Shown: in pieces, positions 38,401-50,029 of the stretch | Layout of the letters: each line of letters starts with the position of its first letter | How positions within the stretch are numbered: position 1 is the first letter of the stretch | Assembly: GCF_014805625.2 (NCBI RefSeq) | Contig: NW_023998414.1 | Location: forward strand, 14,826,492-14,890,491 | Direction: 5' to 3' | Length of the DNA stretch: 64,000 nt | From: Glossina fuscipes | Taxonomy: Eukaryota > Arthropoda > Insecta > Diptera > Glossinidae | Notes under the pieces: model-generated | What the model was told of the DNA's origin: nothing | Seen by the model: the letters and a program-made list of their open reading frames with translations, nothing else | Databases searched by the model: none | Position numbers and translations under genes: made by a program

Positions 38401-40103
38401 CAACAACAATAATAACAATAGCAACCAATAATACGCACTAATATAAAATCCAATAAAATCATTATAAATAGACAGACAAACGTACCTACATACATACAGT
38501 AACACATATACGCGCGCATACATGTAGATACAAAGGCGAATACGTATTTCTTTGAGATTTTATGGAAGTCGTTTTTGGCGTTTATTAAAATCCACTTGAA
38601 AAACTTTGCACAAACAACAATGAAGCCAAGTCAAGCTCTTTCTATCCCCCACCCCTCTACCCAATCATGTCATGGCTCCTTTTTGAAAAACACACACACA
38701 CACACAGGCAATCGCATAAACACAAGCACTTGTAAACGTAAGGAAGCTACACACCCTCTACATGACCTAGAACGGCATTAGTTTTTACGAGTAGAATACT
38801 TTTTAAGGGCACCCAAGACCTAAATTTTCTACTATTTTACTCTAAACTGATCCTCTCATGCTACGCTTACTTACATTACAAATTGTAATTACTTGTAAGC
38901 GATTGTTGTCGTTATCGATGCATAGAGAAATATGCCGAGGATATGAGCCATGCAAATTTAGTTAAGGATTGTCCACGACATAACATGTCAATAAAAGCAG
39001 GGACAGAAGCATAACAAAAGCCCAAAGGCTTATTCGTATTGCCTTTGCTTAAAAATTAGCACAAAAAACTTCTTAATCCGTAGAAATTGTTTCTTTTTTT
39101 TTTGTCCACAAATTTCGCAGTTCCTAATTAACTAAAACTCTAAACTTTGAGGACAAATGTCAGCAATATCAACATATCGAAACTTTCATTTTCTTATTGA
39201 TAGAAAGAGACAGAGTGGGTGGAATAATGGGAGAGCGAGAGAGGGAAAAAATTGTTTACGTTTCATGTAAATCTTAATAAATAGTAAGGAGTTGTCTAAT
39301 AAATAAAAGGAGGATAATGCAAATCAATAGTGAGATTAGAAGTTTTATCTATGGAGAGAGAGACAGACTGGCGGGAAGGTGGTTTACTTTGGCCAAATTT
39401 GACCCGTTGTGGTGCCATTTTTAATAATAGATATTACAGCAAAAATCTTAATGGGGAACTGCAGTAGTAAAGATTGAGAAAGTCGATCCTTCCATCCTGA
39501 TTCGATTAAAGAAACGAATTGAGTTTCTTTTGCTCGCAAACGGACGAAACCCTTTAATCGAAACTAAGACGATCCCCATACATTCCGATCCCATTAAATT
39601 TTTGATAGCTTTTATTTTCGATTAATTTGCTGATAGACGCTGAACTTTTCTGTGTATTGATCGAATAGATGGGTATGGAGGTTATAGCCCCTAGGGAATT
39701 TATTTTGTTATCGCCCGTGAGTTTTAAGTTTTATAAACGTTTTGCAAAGTAAAATAAGCATTTATAAGCCTCTACCTGTCCGTCAATGAGTGATTGCCTT
39801 GCTGAGCAGCCTTGTGATTCATATCGTCTTCCTGTCCTTCCTACCCTTTCAGCATTTGTTGATTAATAAAGCAAAATCCAAATTCGGATTTGATAAAAGC
39901 TGGGCTCGACAATTCAGTTCATGCAACAACACTGTACATGAGCCCATATACGTCTGACTTAATTCACATTATAGAATCAACTCTTCTAAATTCTCGTGCA
40001 ATGACAATGATGATAAGATATGCTAAGATATTTAACAAATAATACACATAGAAATAATACGGTCTAGCATCGTTACTAAGCCTAAACTGTAATATGCATG
40101 GAT
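32406..40103. other. Unassigned stretch
   Basis: No gene can be supported in these 7.7 kb. 32990-34150 is less A+T-biased than average and holds the longest minus-strand frame here (33415-33747, 110 codons) plus a plus-strand Lys/Glu-rich frame at about 33401-33530; neither shows a known motif, and this may be an old unrecognised element. 35972-36553 has overlapping open frames on both strands, also without motifs. 37400-37420 is a poly(A) run, and 38691-38706 is a short CA run. The rest is ordinary A+T-rich DNA. Confidence 0.45.
38171..38222. repeat. (AACC)n microsatellite
   Basis: Tandem AACC units with a few variants at the edges. It gives a Gly-Trp-Leu-Val repeat frame on the minus strand, which is an artefact. 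Confidence 0.9.
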
Positions 40104-40540
40104 TAGGTTGGCGAAAAAATGTTGTGGTATTTTAGATAAAATATTTGAATTTAAACTATGAAAGTGTTTATCGTGCTCCTCAGCGGTTGAATAATGGATT
40201 CCGAGTTCCTTTGCAATTGCAAAATGATTAGATGTTGATTACTCTCCAACATGGGTCGCGAAATGTGATTATCGCCACGATCGACGATCTTCTTTGAGAC
40301 CGATGTCTTCGAAAGGAAATTTTTCAAACTATCTTTGGCAAATCGAAATATTTACAATTTCATTACCCAACGTGTCACATAAGTTTTTATATGCGATCGA
40401 TGCGTTGCTACCTTTCGGGAACTTATGCCAAATACAACGCCTTAAACGTAGTTTACCTACTGCACTTTATTCACTCTACACTTCACAACTAACTAATTAA
40501 GGGTGTTATACGCCACGAGAAATACGCCAAAAAAGAAGAC
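40104..40540 (-). mobile_element. Miniature, internally deleted mariner element (mellifera-like)
   Basis: At 40104-40134 the plus strand reads TTAGGTTGGCGAAAAAATG and on to GGTATTTT, resembling the mariner terminal repeat type 'TTGGGTTGGCA...' . Reading the minus strand downward from about 40470, one frame gives KLRLRRCIWHKFPKGSNAS, YKNLCDTLGNEIVNISICQR, FEKFPFEDIGLKEDRRSWR and then IAKELGIHYSTAEEHDKHF. This is the N-terminal double helix-turn-helix of mariner transposases: block 1 resembles 'LRHC...F.KG.NA', block 2 'R.WF.KF....F.L.D..R.GRP', block 3 'IA..LGIH.ST...HL'. Three in-frame stops replace residues, one at the conserved Trp of 'RWF' (TGG to TAG). The whole DD34D catalytic domain is missing: the frame runs from the DNA-binding domain straight into the terminal repeat. 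A degenerate partner repeat may lie near 40513-40535. Such internally deleted copies could only be moved by a transposase supplied elsewhere. Confidence 0.65.
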
Positions 40541-40739
40541 CAAACATGATTGCGTTCATCTGACAAGTAAAATTCCCTACGGGTAGTAAAATACGATAGA
40601 GCTTTCCCGCCAACTGATAATGTTGTATATAATTGAATTTATTTATTAACAGAGAACTCAAACATTAAGCGACTTACATATCACATATTTTTTTTCAAAT
40701 ATTTATATTCTCCTTCATTTTCAAATCGAACGTACATAA

Positions 40740-40837
40740 ACACTACTCTCATCCTTTACGCCCCTCTTCCCATGAATCTTCGTGATCACCACCGTACCCG
40801 CACGTTTAAAAGACATATCCTGAGCGGCTGGTCATAC

Positions 40838-40872
<35 letters not shown>
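40740..40872 (+). repeat. Putative retroposon 3' end, copy with 34-base poly(A) tail
   Basis: The core CTGAGCGGCTGGTCATAC (40820-40837) matches 14 of 18 bases of the copy at 7582-7599 and is followed directly by 34 A (40839-40872), the longest pure A run in the window. A long unbroken tail suggests that this is the youngest of the copies. Upstream it shares a short ATCACC.CCG.ACC stretch with copy 1 (40785-40800). The 5' limit is not defined. Confidence 0.6.
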
Positions 40873-40875
<3 letters not shown>

Positions 40876-40944
40876 TGTAACTCATAAGGTATTTTCATAA
40901 TTCATTGCCTTAAAAAATATGCATTAAATTTTAGTTTGTACGGA

Positions 40945-40964
40945 AAATGCATGGAATCGCATAG
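40945..40964 (+). repeat. 20-bp dispersed word, copy 2
   Basis: Identical to 20134-20153 in the same orientation. It lies about 70 bases behind the poly(A) tail of the preceding retroposon copy. Confidence 0.7.
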
Positions 40965-42067
40965 AGTAATTTTGCAAGATTTACGCAGAAGCGCGTAAAT
41001 TCGTCTTTAGTTACATCTTGTCGCCGCGCTATATTATATTTGATCAAGTTTAAAGATAATTGAAATTAAATGGAAATCATCGCGTGACATTGCATTATAA
41101 GAAGTAAAAAATGACATAATTTTTTTTTGTTCTTGCTTTTTTTTTTTAATTCTTTAATAAACGAGCTTTACGTTTAGGATTTTCTTTTAATTAATATTTT
41201 ATTTACATGTATTTATTGAAATATTTATATTCGTTGTATTGAACAATACGAGTGTATATATTTAACACGCATCATAATCATAGTCACAATCACAATCACA
41301 ATTATCAACATCATTACCATTTTCATCATTATCAATATAATGATTATGAGCGGCAAGATAAACAATTACCTTCGTTGTCTGCGTTATCATCATTATTGAA
41401 ATCAACATGAACATTACATTTAAACGCACCTTTCTCCCCGAAGAACACCAATAAAAAAGCATTTAAAAATTAATCTCATAGTGTTTATGTCACACTCACA
41501 TAAACCTGGACAAGTGTGCATATGCACATACACATATGCGCACACACACACACACAAACATATATATATATATACATACATACACGCATTCACACATACA
41601 TACATATGCACATGCACAAAAAATCACATTTCACGGAAATTAACACAAAAGACGTACATATAACGAACGAAAGAACGAGCATTACAACCAAACGAACGAA
41701 CGAACGAAACGCTTCAATAAAACAATACAGATACTAAGAGAAAACATTTAAGCGTACGCACGCTGACTTAGTTTCTATGTATTATCTAAAGATATACATA
41801 TGCGAATGTCAGTATAAGTATCTCTTTGTCCGTGTGTATAAGTTTCATTGTATGGCACGGTAATCGTATTTTATAAAGACGACTTTGCAAGAGCGCTGAA
41901 AGGTCCTTTCAAGCAAATTTACTGTATAAACATACATATAGAAACAGAATATTTACACCAAATCCATATACAAACCAGTAAATATGTATATATAGATATT
42001 GTATATATACATATATATATATGTATGTATGTAGGTACAGATATGTATATATACACACGTACAGGCC

Positions 42068-42069
<2 letters not shown>

Positions 42070-42101
<32 letters not shown>
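42070..42101. repeat. (TA)n microsatellite
   Basis: An uninterrupted TA tract of about 16 units, with smaller TA/TG tracts just upstream (41985-42050). Confidence 0.95.
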
Positions 42102-42104
<3 letters not shown>

Positions 42105-42974
42105 AGATATATTTCTCTGCTAAGTTTTTGACTTGTGCTTCACTTGTTATTGTTTTACCCCAAGTATCAATGTTGTGCACATATGTATTTATGCTTCTCC
42201 ACCATTCTCTCACTTACAATACTCAGACTCATACACTTAAATATGTTTTTAATGCACTTAAATTACATCCATATATATATATGCACTGAAGAGCGTAACC
42301 AGCAACAGCTATCGCTAAACAATTATGCGCCTTACAAACGAATACGAACACATATATACGCATACATATTTATACAAACAAATTTAGTTTTATTTATGAT
42401 ATTAAGCCCCATGATTGAGTGAAAATAAACTCAAATTTATTGAGTTATAAAATTAATAAAAAACAACACGCATGTCCATTGAGCAAGTGAGCGAATGTTT
42501 CCCAAATGTGAACTCAAAAACATATCCTCACAGGATGGCATTCGTTCGAGAATGAAAAGAAATAAACGAGCTACTTTTGTCTGCTACTATCGCGCTGACA
42601 ACAGGATAAATTTCCCATATAATATATATATCTAAATAGATGGGTCAGTCCGGCCTTCTTATCACAAAAGGTAATAAAGCATTTGTTGAATGAATCAATG
42701 GTGTCCTCACGTATATGCGTGTACGAATATATAAATGTGTGAATGTGTAAACGTGTGAATGTGTGCATTGAATTCGTACATAATTGTAAGCATCATTAAT
42801 TTCCCTAATCAGACTGCTTTCATAGTTTTAATATTATCAATGGCGCAGGGAAATGCTTAGGTGTTAATGTGTGTTTATTGAATATTTCGGAGTTAGCTCA
42901 CATTGTGTGACTGTATGTGAAAATTAAAGCGTGAAGCTTTTAGCAGCAATATCTTGAATATCATAGCACAATAT

Positions 42975-43130
42975 TCTTCTTTTTCTCTCAAATTTTCTCT
43001 CTGCCCCCCACGCTCTATACTTCTCTATTACTATCTCTCTCACACTCTCTCTCTTTTTTTCTTTTTTTATTTCTTCCGTCTTCTTTCTCTTTCGCTCTAT
43101 CTGTCGCTCTCTCATGCCATTTCTCTTTCT
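42975..43130. repeat. Pyrimidine-rich (CT)n block
   Basis: A strand-biased C/T tract containing many CTCTC words, which are GAGAG on the minus strand, the binding word of fly GAGA factor. The open frames across it (42924-43160 minus, 42954-43136 plus) are Arg/Glu/Lys- or Ser/Leu-repeat artefacts. Confidence 0.85.
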
Positions 43131-43557
43131 AAATGACTTCCAATAATTAATTATTTGCATATTAAAGATAAATGATATACACTCGTTAGAACGGACTTGG
43201 ACAATGATTCAAAAATATGCGTGGCTGCGTATGTGCATATGGATTGTTATATCTTGCGAGAATCTATTAATATCTTCGACTGCATATAAGGACAAAACAG
43301 TTACTTAATATATCATTAATATAACATTTCACACCTCAAACCTGAATACTAAGTAATACTAAAGAGGATGTGAAAGCATTCACTTAAATATCACTTTCAA
43401 TCCAATTAGGCTCAGGTTATGTTTAATTATGGTCAGCCTCTTTGGTACAGCCGTTCAAGTCTTTCAATATGTGTAAGGCCCTTCTGGTATAATTAATACT
43501 ATTATACATCGTATTTGAAAAAACGAAAACTTTTCCATATAAATTCGTTATCTTCAG

Positions 43558-43563
<6 letters not shown>

Positions 43564-43597
<34 letters not shown>
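43564..43597. repeat. (TA)n microsatellite
   Basis: An uninterrupted TA tract of about 17 units. Confidence 0.95.
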
Positions 43598-43600
<3 letters not shown>

Positions 43601-44390
43601 CAGTGTAAATTACGTTGCTAAAATGTACATTACACAGTTACTGGGAGTTTTTAATTAGTAGAGTCCTTTATCAAATCAAGCTTAAGGCGATAGACAGTTC
43701 AGAACCCTACTATTGAATCATTATAGATGACGAAAACTGGATGCTTTACGAAACGATTCATTTCGATAACAAAACTGAATACATATTGCGAACACATTTG
43801 GGTCAACTCTGTCCAGTGCATGATCAGTTGTCATTGACATCGTCGGTAACCGTGAATATTCTTAATAGTCCCGTTTAAATTGATTAATTGAAGGCGGTTT
43901 AAGATCCTCGACATCAAGTGAACTCGACCGCAATCTGAGTATGTTGCTCGACAGCATTTATACGAACAAAAGAAGTAAGAAAAACACCTATGAACTGCTG
44001 CCGCTGTATTGATCTGCTGATTATAGCGAATCGATTAATCGACAATCATTGATTGTTTACTCGATATCCAAAACCACAAATTAGTCCTTGGGCTAGTATA
44101 ATATATATTAACTGACTGAACCCAACAAAACTGCTGCTAAGAAATCAATAATAGCCCGGATAATCGTGCAGATCATTGCGCTGCCGAATGATCCAGTATA
44201 CAAGAGCCACATGCTATGCCAGGCTTCGCGTATTCGAATCTCAATGCGGTAGACAATATTTGTTAGTAACTATAGTGAGTGCTCAGTCATTAAAGCTATA
44301 ACACTTACCGATGAGGCCCCTCACCCACTAGGGTACGGCCACTCCCTATCTCCTGCCCCGCTCCTTTCCGGAATTCGCTATATTGCACGA

Positions 44391-44428
44391 ATTGCGGAAC
44401 ATCTCCTGAGTAATTAGTCATGTCCAAC
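44391..44428 (+). repeat. Putative retroposon 3' end, divergent copy
   Basis: AACATCTCCTGAGTAATTAG (44399-44418) matches the CATC.CCTGAGTAGCTGG core of the copies at 7.58 and 52.12 kb with a few changes, but no clear A tail follows. A TATTCGAATCTC word at about 44230 is close to a pol III B box and could mark a tRNA-like head about 170 bases upstream; this is speculative. Confidence 0.35.
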
Positions 44429-44725
44429 AAGCCCCATTGCTTTCGTCACACGTTTCTCCTGGTCTCAAGAACTTCTCTCAACGAATGATCTATTGCATAT
44501 TTGAGCGCCGCAACTTGGCCCCTTTCATGTATAACCTCTCAAGCAAGCAAGCAAGTCTTTTTTTATAATGATCAAGAATATATAAAGTTTTTGCAATCGA
44601 AAACTTTTCCTGGGTGAAGCGTGTTCTATTACCATTCCCATGATTGTCTCCATTTTGTAGGACAGGCGCACCGGGCAAACAACGTAATCCTATCGAAACA
44701 TTAGCCCATGTGCGTCTGCATCGTT

Positions 44726-45330
44726 ACATTTTCGTCTATCTCTAAAGAAATCTGCAGCTAAGACTGTCCGAATACTCCCAAGCGTTCATAGATGTTAACG
44801 AAAGAACTTGCTATGAATGGTTGCAACGCTTCGAGAATGGTAATTTTAACATCGAATACCGGCCATAACGGTGAAAGAGCGAAGACGTGAACAGGTGATT
44901 GAGAGGCAAAGGTGAAAGGGATTGATGCATCGCAGTGCGACTTTGGACGGAATATTCATTGATCATGATACCACTCTCTCCCCCTCTCCACGCACAAAAA
45001 CTCTTTAGACGTTCTCGGCCGTCTTTCTCGGTCGCCGACCAAACCGGTCAGTGTTGGCAGTTCAAAAGTTATGCTCTGTCTTTAGTACGAAAAGATTGCG
45101 ATAGGCTATTATGACCTCCTTAATCCGTGTGAAACAGCAATGGGTGATCTGTACCGAAAGCAAGTAATATGTTTCAGCCGAGTATTAAAAGACAAACGGC
45201 TGTGATTCGTCGAGGACATGACGATGCTCGGCCCGACTGACAAGCCGGTCAAAACATATTTGGAAACGATGAAGTGACAAGTTCTCTCCACCACTAGTAC
45301 TCTCAGATTATCAAGTATTTTGATCAACAA
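44726..45330 (+). pseudogene. Decayed mariner transposase (irritans-like)
   Basis: Plus-strand pieces in transposase order. KKSAAKT-type start near 44745-44770. ERTCYEWLQRFENGNFNIE (44800-44860) is the conserved second helix-turn-helix region 'ERTC..WF.RF..GDF..ED'. RQR.KGLMHR (about 44908-44938) corresponds to 'R.KRK.FLHRIVTGDE'. YYDLLNPCETAMGDLYRKQ and LKDKR (45104-45199) correspond to 'YYELLKPGET...RYR.QL'. Then RGHDDARPD (45211-45237) corresponds to 'HDNARPH', which contains the second catalytic Asp, and LSDYQVF (about 45300-45320) to 'PSDYHLF'. The frame changes several times, and a block of about 75 residues between the helix-turn-helix and the first catalytic region is missing. No terminal repeats were identified. 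It belongs to a different mariner subfamily from the 40.1-kb copy, judged by motif wording. Confidence 0.7.
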
Positions 45331-46600
45331 ATAAATAATAAAAACTTTTATATATTAGAGTCCGTACTTACCTTATTTTCAAATTATTTTCTAATCATAT
45401 ATGAATCAACCTGCCGATCAAACGTAATGCAAGAAAGAAAACGACGCATGTTAAGATGCCAAAGACCGTCATCAATAGCTAAGGGATCATGAGAAAACTT
45501 TTTGCTTCTTCATCGTACTCCTATAAAATGCTAATATCTTACAAGACATGTGTAGAAACACTGAAAAATACTTAACTTTATCATGAACCAAAGTCTTAAG
45601 GCTTCTAACATTAAATATTAAAATTTAGGGATAAAAAATGGAAGCCTAATATAATTACTAATAAATAAAAAGTATCTTCGAGTGCAAAGTTAATACGCTT
45701 ATGTGAACAATACTCAATGGATATATGTTTTATGCACATGATATTCATTGAACACTATACGCGCGAATATGTGCATTACTTATCCATTACTTATCCATGT
45801 AAATGTTACAACTGCAATAATCGTTAATGAATTTTTAATTATATTCTTTGAGGTCTTTGACTTAAGCTTAAGATTGTTACGATTATGTGTGCAAATATGT
45901 ATGCTCGCACCCGTATGGTATGGCCGTTGTGAAACATGGTTGTTCCGAGCGAACGTTGCTATGCTAATTATTATTATGATTTGAGGTACTCAGCGATAGC
46001 ATTTTCCGTTTTATGCATGTACTAAACATTTAATTTATTGACCAAAGCTAAATAAAAATTTAAAATAAAGTATATCAAGAATGGGGTTTTTTCTCTCTTT
46101 TATTACCTTTTAGGACAATAAGCCGAATATATGAGAAAAAGAACGCGAGCATGGGATAAACTTGCCCGAAAAGCAATCTTAACTTAAAGATGTTGTGAAA
46201 ACAGAAATCACTTTTAATTAATAGTATTGTCATCTCTTACTGTCTCTTATAAGAAGCATTTCTGAATTATAGCTGAGTTACAATTAAATAGAAATTAATT
46301 ACGTTTGAGGACGGAAAGGTAAAAATGCAACGGAAGTCTATGCAGGAATTATGCACAATATGTAGATACGTACGCATTTACTTATATAGAAGCTTGTATA
46401 TTCGTAGAAATTTATGCGTTTATGCTTATACATTTACACATATATGTAGATGCATTTAGATGAAGAAAACATGTTGCAACCTTGCAAATATACAAAGTAT
46501 AACGAAGGGAAGAAATATTAAAAGCAAAAATATCTTGGAAAAGAAAAAAAATACTATATAATAAATTCCGAGAAATTGAATATTTACAGAATTCATTGCT
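45331..46600. other. Unassigned A+T-rich stretch
   Basis: No gene recognised. A GGTAAGT donor-like word on the minus strand at about 45366-45373 stands alone. The open frame at 45748-45984 lacks motifs. Confidence 0.5.
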
Positions 46601-46608
46601 ATCTCTTC

Positions 46609-46635
<27 letters not shown>
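46609..46635. repeat. (TA)n microsatellite
   Basis: An uninterrupted TA tract of about 13 units. Confidence 0.95.
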
Positions 46636-46639
<4 letters not shown>

Positions 46640-46730
46640 TGTACACACAAACAATTATAAAGTTCCTAGCAAAGTAACATGTTTATAAAGAAAAATAAGC
46701 TAAACCAAAACAAATCCACTACAAAGCGTT

Positions 46731-46739
46731 CGCTCGCTC

Positions 46740-46770
<31 letters not shown>

Positions 46771-46855
46771 TTTTTTCTCGTTTTCTCTCTCTCTCTCTTT
46801 TTCTCACTAAACTCTCACCATCTTTTTTCTCTCCATCCCTCTCTGTCATTCAAAC
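46731..46855. repeat. Pyrimidine-rich (CT)n block
   Basis: CT dinucleotide runs interrupted by T runs, purest at 46741-46770 and 46786-46799. On the minus strand it is a dense series of GAGAG words. Similar to the block at 42975-43130. Confidence 0.9.
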
Positions 46856-46947
46856 AATTCTCTGCCATTGCATATAACTCAAGTTCATCTTAAAAATAAA
46901 CTCGACTCATCTTGAAATGTAGAACAATATAGATATGCACATGCATG

Positions 46948-47054
46948 CATCCATCCATCCATCCATCCATCCATCCATCCATCCATCCATCCATNNNNNN
47001 NNNNCATCCATCCATCCATCCATCCATCCATCCATCCATCCATCCATCCATCCA
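46948..47054. repeat. (ATCC)n microsatellite containing a 10-N gap
   Basis: Perfect ATCC/CATC tetranucleotide units on both sides of a 10-base N run (46995-47004). The tract reads Met-Asp-Gly-Trp on the minus strand, an artefact. The gap sits in the middle of the array, so its true length is unknown. Confidence 0.97.
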
Positions 47055-47059
47055 TACAT

Positions 47060-49650
47060 ACTTATTAAGCATATCTGACCAAGTAAAATTTCTCCACCCA
47101 ATGTTCATCCGTCATAAAAAAAAAAAAAAAAAAAAAAAACAAAAAAAAAAGGAAAAGAGAGGAAAGAAAAAAATAAATAAATAAAATGAAATGAAATAAT
47201 ATAAAATAAATACATTATAAAAGAAAAACAAGAATAAAATTATTAACTAAGCGCGCATGTCTCTCTCCCGCATTCCTTATACGCAACGACCTCTACATTC
47301 AAATATCTTAACTTTATTCTAACGACATACTTACGTAAATATACACTTTCACGTATATACGCTCATATATATATATATATTTATATATATATATATTTAT
47401 ATGTGTAAATATGTATATACACAAAAATTCCAAATATTTGAGAAATTTACCGGAAAAATGCGCTGAAGAATGTACGGCGAAAATAACTTTCTCGATACGT
47501 CCCACCCCTTATACTCCTTTTTTTTAATATCAAGCAAACACATTTACCCATAGGTTGAACTCATGAATAGTGCGCATGAATGTGTTGCGCTCATGCTTGC
47601 AATAAAAACACCCAATACGCTCCACTTTTGCAAGTAAAAAAGAGACGAAATGAAAACAAACTGTATGCTTGTTCATATTATCCGGCTGAATTCAGCCATA
47701 ACTGTTGAACAAAAAAAAAAATACGAAAAAGTTTTTAGTTTAAGCGCATGTACGGCAAATTCAAACGCAAAACACACACAATTGTTTATACATTTAAATG
47801 TTTATACATAGTTATGCCCACGTGTATAGAAGTTAAGTTTCGAAAATCTTGTGTGATTGCCTATGTACGAGTAGAACGAGTAGAGCATTAACCGTGATTA
47901 AGAGATGAAAAATATCGCTTTAAAAAGTTTACACATATGTTATCTAATATCTTAAAAAGCTTGATGGACCAGCACTTAAAATGGTAACTTATGTTTTCTT
48001 AAGTAAATCTACTTGTATCAAAAATTACTTTTTCATATATTAACATTTAATCAGCTAAACAATAGGAAGGCATAATTTTCCATACAAATCGCTTTTGCTT
48101 TCGCTCCTGACAAAGTCTAATTGAAAAAATAAAGAATTTTAAACGCTGTACAAACCTTTTTATTAGTAAACGAAAACCACCGAGCAATCTCTCCCAATTC
48201 TCGCATAATCGATAACAAATGTATACACAATCGCCCAAAATTGTATGAAAATTTCGGGAAAATTCAAAATTAACGCAAAAGTTAATTTCAAGTACAATTT
48301 TTATAGTCCGCTACAGTAATTTCCTAAAATTTACCTCAACAGCTTATTCACAACTCTTTAAAAGCTTAAGATTGCTCATGCAAACGTTATTTTTATTTAT
48401 AGAAAATATTCCACAAATTTACAAAAGAAGCACGTATTTAAATAATTTTCAAAAAAATTGACTAATTTCTAAATTTGCAAAATTTTAAAAAATATGAGCT
48501 AACACGAAACCTTTCAATTAACAATTTAAATTAACAGCGAAAACATGTTAGAGAGTTAAACAATTTTTAACTCAAACGATAAATAAGTCAACGAAATTTG
48601 CTAAGTTGGTATTCGACATTGAGTATCAATTTGCAAGCACCGAAGTGGGTAATACATTTATAAATTTCACCTTTTCTAAATTTACTATTTCGTATGATAT
48701 ACAGACCAATAAACATTTCAATCGAGCATTTCCATCGAAAACTTTCGAATTACGGGAATTTTCAAGATTTGCAATCACATATATAATAAACTAAAATACT
48801 GGAAATTTTATAAGATTCCATTACGTGCACATATATATAGATATATATATATATTCATAATTGCCACAATAAAGATATATTTGTGAAATTATATAGAAAT
48901 TCATTAAATTTGCGTACTTACCTTTAATACTTGAGGAATTTTTAAACAAATCGTCCCACTGTACATTTATCGGCGACACCACGCAATTCGCATTTAATTA
49001 GTGATTGTTTATACGTCTTAATTTATATGTAAGAGAAAGAGATAACTATATGATAAGTGCTTTGTACACTGTGCATTCACTGAACAGATGACGTTTACGG
49101 CGAATAAGACCATATGATGATGCCAAGCATATGAAAAATTTTTGTTTATAAATTTTTGTCAAAGGAAAATAGAAGATTAAACAAACAAAACGGCGTAGAA
49201 CTTAAGACGGAGAATACTAATTAACAGAATCTAAAGTTGAAATCTTTTGAAGACCGTTTTCAAATACAAACATTTATAAAAGAGATTTTATATAAAATGT
49301 TTTTTTTTTTTTTTTTATTCGCATGCTTGCAGTTACGTATTTTAGTTGTTTGCAATACACAAAGTATTTTTTCTTTCATTCTTTTGTTGTTTTAGTTTAA
49401 TGCAACATTTTTTTAATTGATAACATTTTCTTTATAAAAACGAACAAGAAAAATATTTGCGCGGTACACACACAGGCACTTAGCGAGACAATTGGAATTT
49501 TACATTTTGCCAATTATTACATATTATTATGGTTGGTTTTGTTGTTGTCTTTTATATAAAAAGCAAATGGCAAGCAACTAAACTGAACGAAAAGAAAAAA
49601 TACAAGAAATGTTTTTAGTGTATGCTAAGAAAAACAAATTCACACACAGA

Positions 49651-49653
<3 letters not shown>
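47060..49653. other. Unassigned A+T-rich stretch
   Basis: No gene is supported. It holds a poly(A)-rich stretch at 47116-47200, (TA)n patches at 47367-47402 and 48829-48853, and a T run at 49301-49317. On the minus strand at 48962-48925 a short open stretch (WDDLFKNSSSIK) ends exactly at a consensus donor, AAAG|GTAAGT, behind a TACAG; taken alone it is no better than chance. Confidence 0.45.

Positions 49654-49686
<33 letters not shown>
49654..49686. repeat. (CA)n microsatellite
   Basis: An uninterrupted CA tract of about 16 units behind a CGCG word. Confidence 0.95.
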
Positions 49687-49690
<4 letters not shown>

Positions 49691-49982
49691 AATACACATA
49701 CATATGAGAAAATGGCAAAAACAAAAATTCTTAAGCCGCACACAAAAATTCCAAAATGCAGCAAAAGTATGCGCCGCGCGTTTGTTAATGCAACCGACTA
49801 AACAACTATGCTATGTACGTAAGTACAGATACAACAGTAACGGCCGATAAGAGACCAAGTGAACGAAGGAAACGGCGGCAAATGTAACGAAGCGAAACAT
49901 TAAAATACTGCTAACATTATTGTTATTGTTGTTATTTTTTGAAGTTTGAGTTGCTGTGTTAAGCGTTTTATTTATAATATAC

Positions 49983-49988
<6 letters not shown>

Positions 49989-50027
<39 letters not shown>
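49989..50027. repeat. (TA)n microsatellite
   Basis: An uninterrupted TA tract of about 19 units, the longest pure TA array seen in the window. It produces a Tyr-Ile repeat frame on the minus strand. Confidence 0.95.

Positions 50028-50029
<2 letters not shown>

Larger units (their letters stand above)
40965..44390. other. Unassigned stretch with many simple repeats
   Basis: No gene. It contains a GAT/CATTA trinucleotide patch near 41275-41345, CACA/TACA tracts at 41541-41620, a GAAC run at 41691-41708, (TA)n at 42070-42101 and 43564-43597, and a pyrimidine-rich CT block at 42975-43130. A plus-strand frame at 43715-43860 (DENWMLYETIHFDNKTEY) vaguely recalls the first catalytic region of mariner transposases but is not sufficient for a call. 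Confidence 0.5.

Noticed and set aside
43715..43860. Plus-strand peptide DENWMLYETIHFDNKTEY resembling the first catalytic region of mariner transposases.
   Set aside because: A single short resemblance with no helix-turn-helix, HDN or SDYH block in order around it.
44200..44250. tRNA-like B-box word TATTCGAATCTC.
   Set aside because: No A box at a suitable distance and no cloverleaf could be drawn. It is kept only as a possible SINE head in the repeat-family finding.
46890..47184. Frames encoding Met-Asp-Gly-Trp and His-Pro-Ser-Ile repeats.
   Set aside because: They are translations of the ATCC microsatellite through a gap.
3905..48930. Perfect 5' splice-donor words (GGTAAGT) on the minus strand near 3917, 45372 and 48925, the last after the peptide WDDLFKNSSSIK.
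   Set aside because: About three to four such words per strand are expected by chance in 64 kb at this base composition. No matching acceptors or partner exons were found. The site near 3917 lies behind a pyrimidine tract, but its GAG end and spacing do not fit a recursive splice site well.
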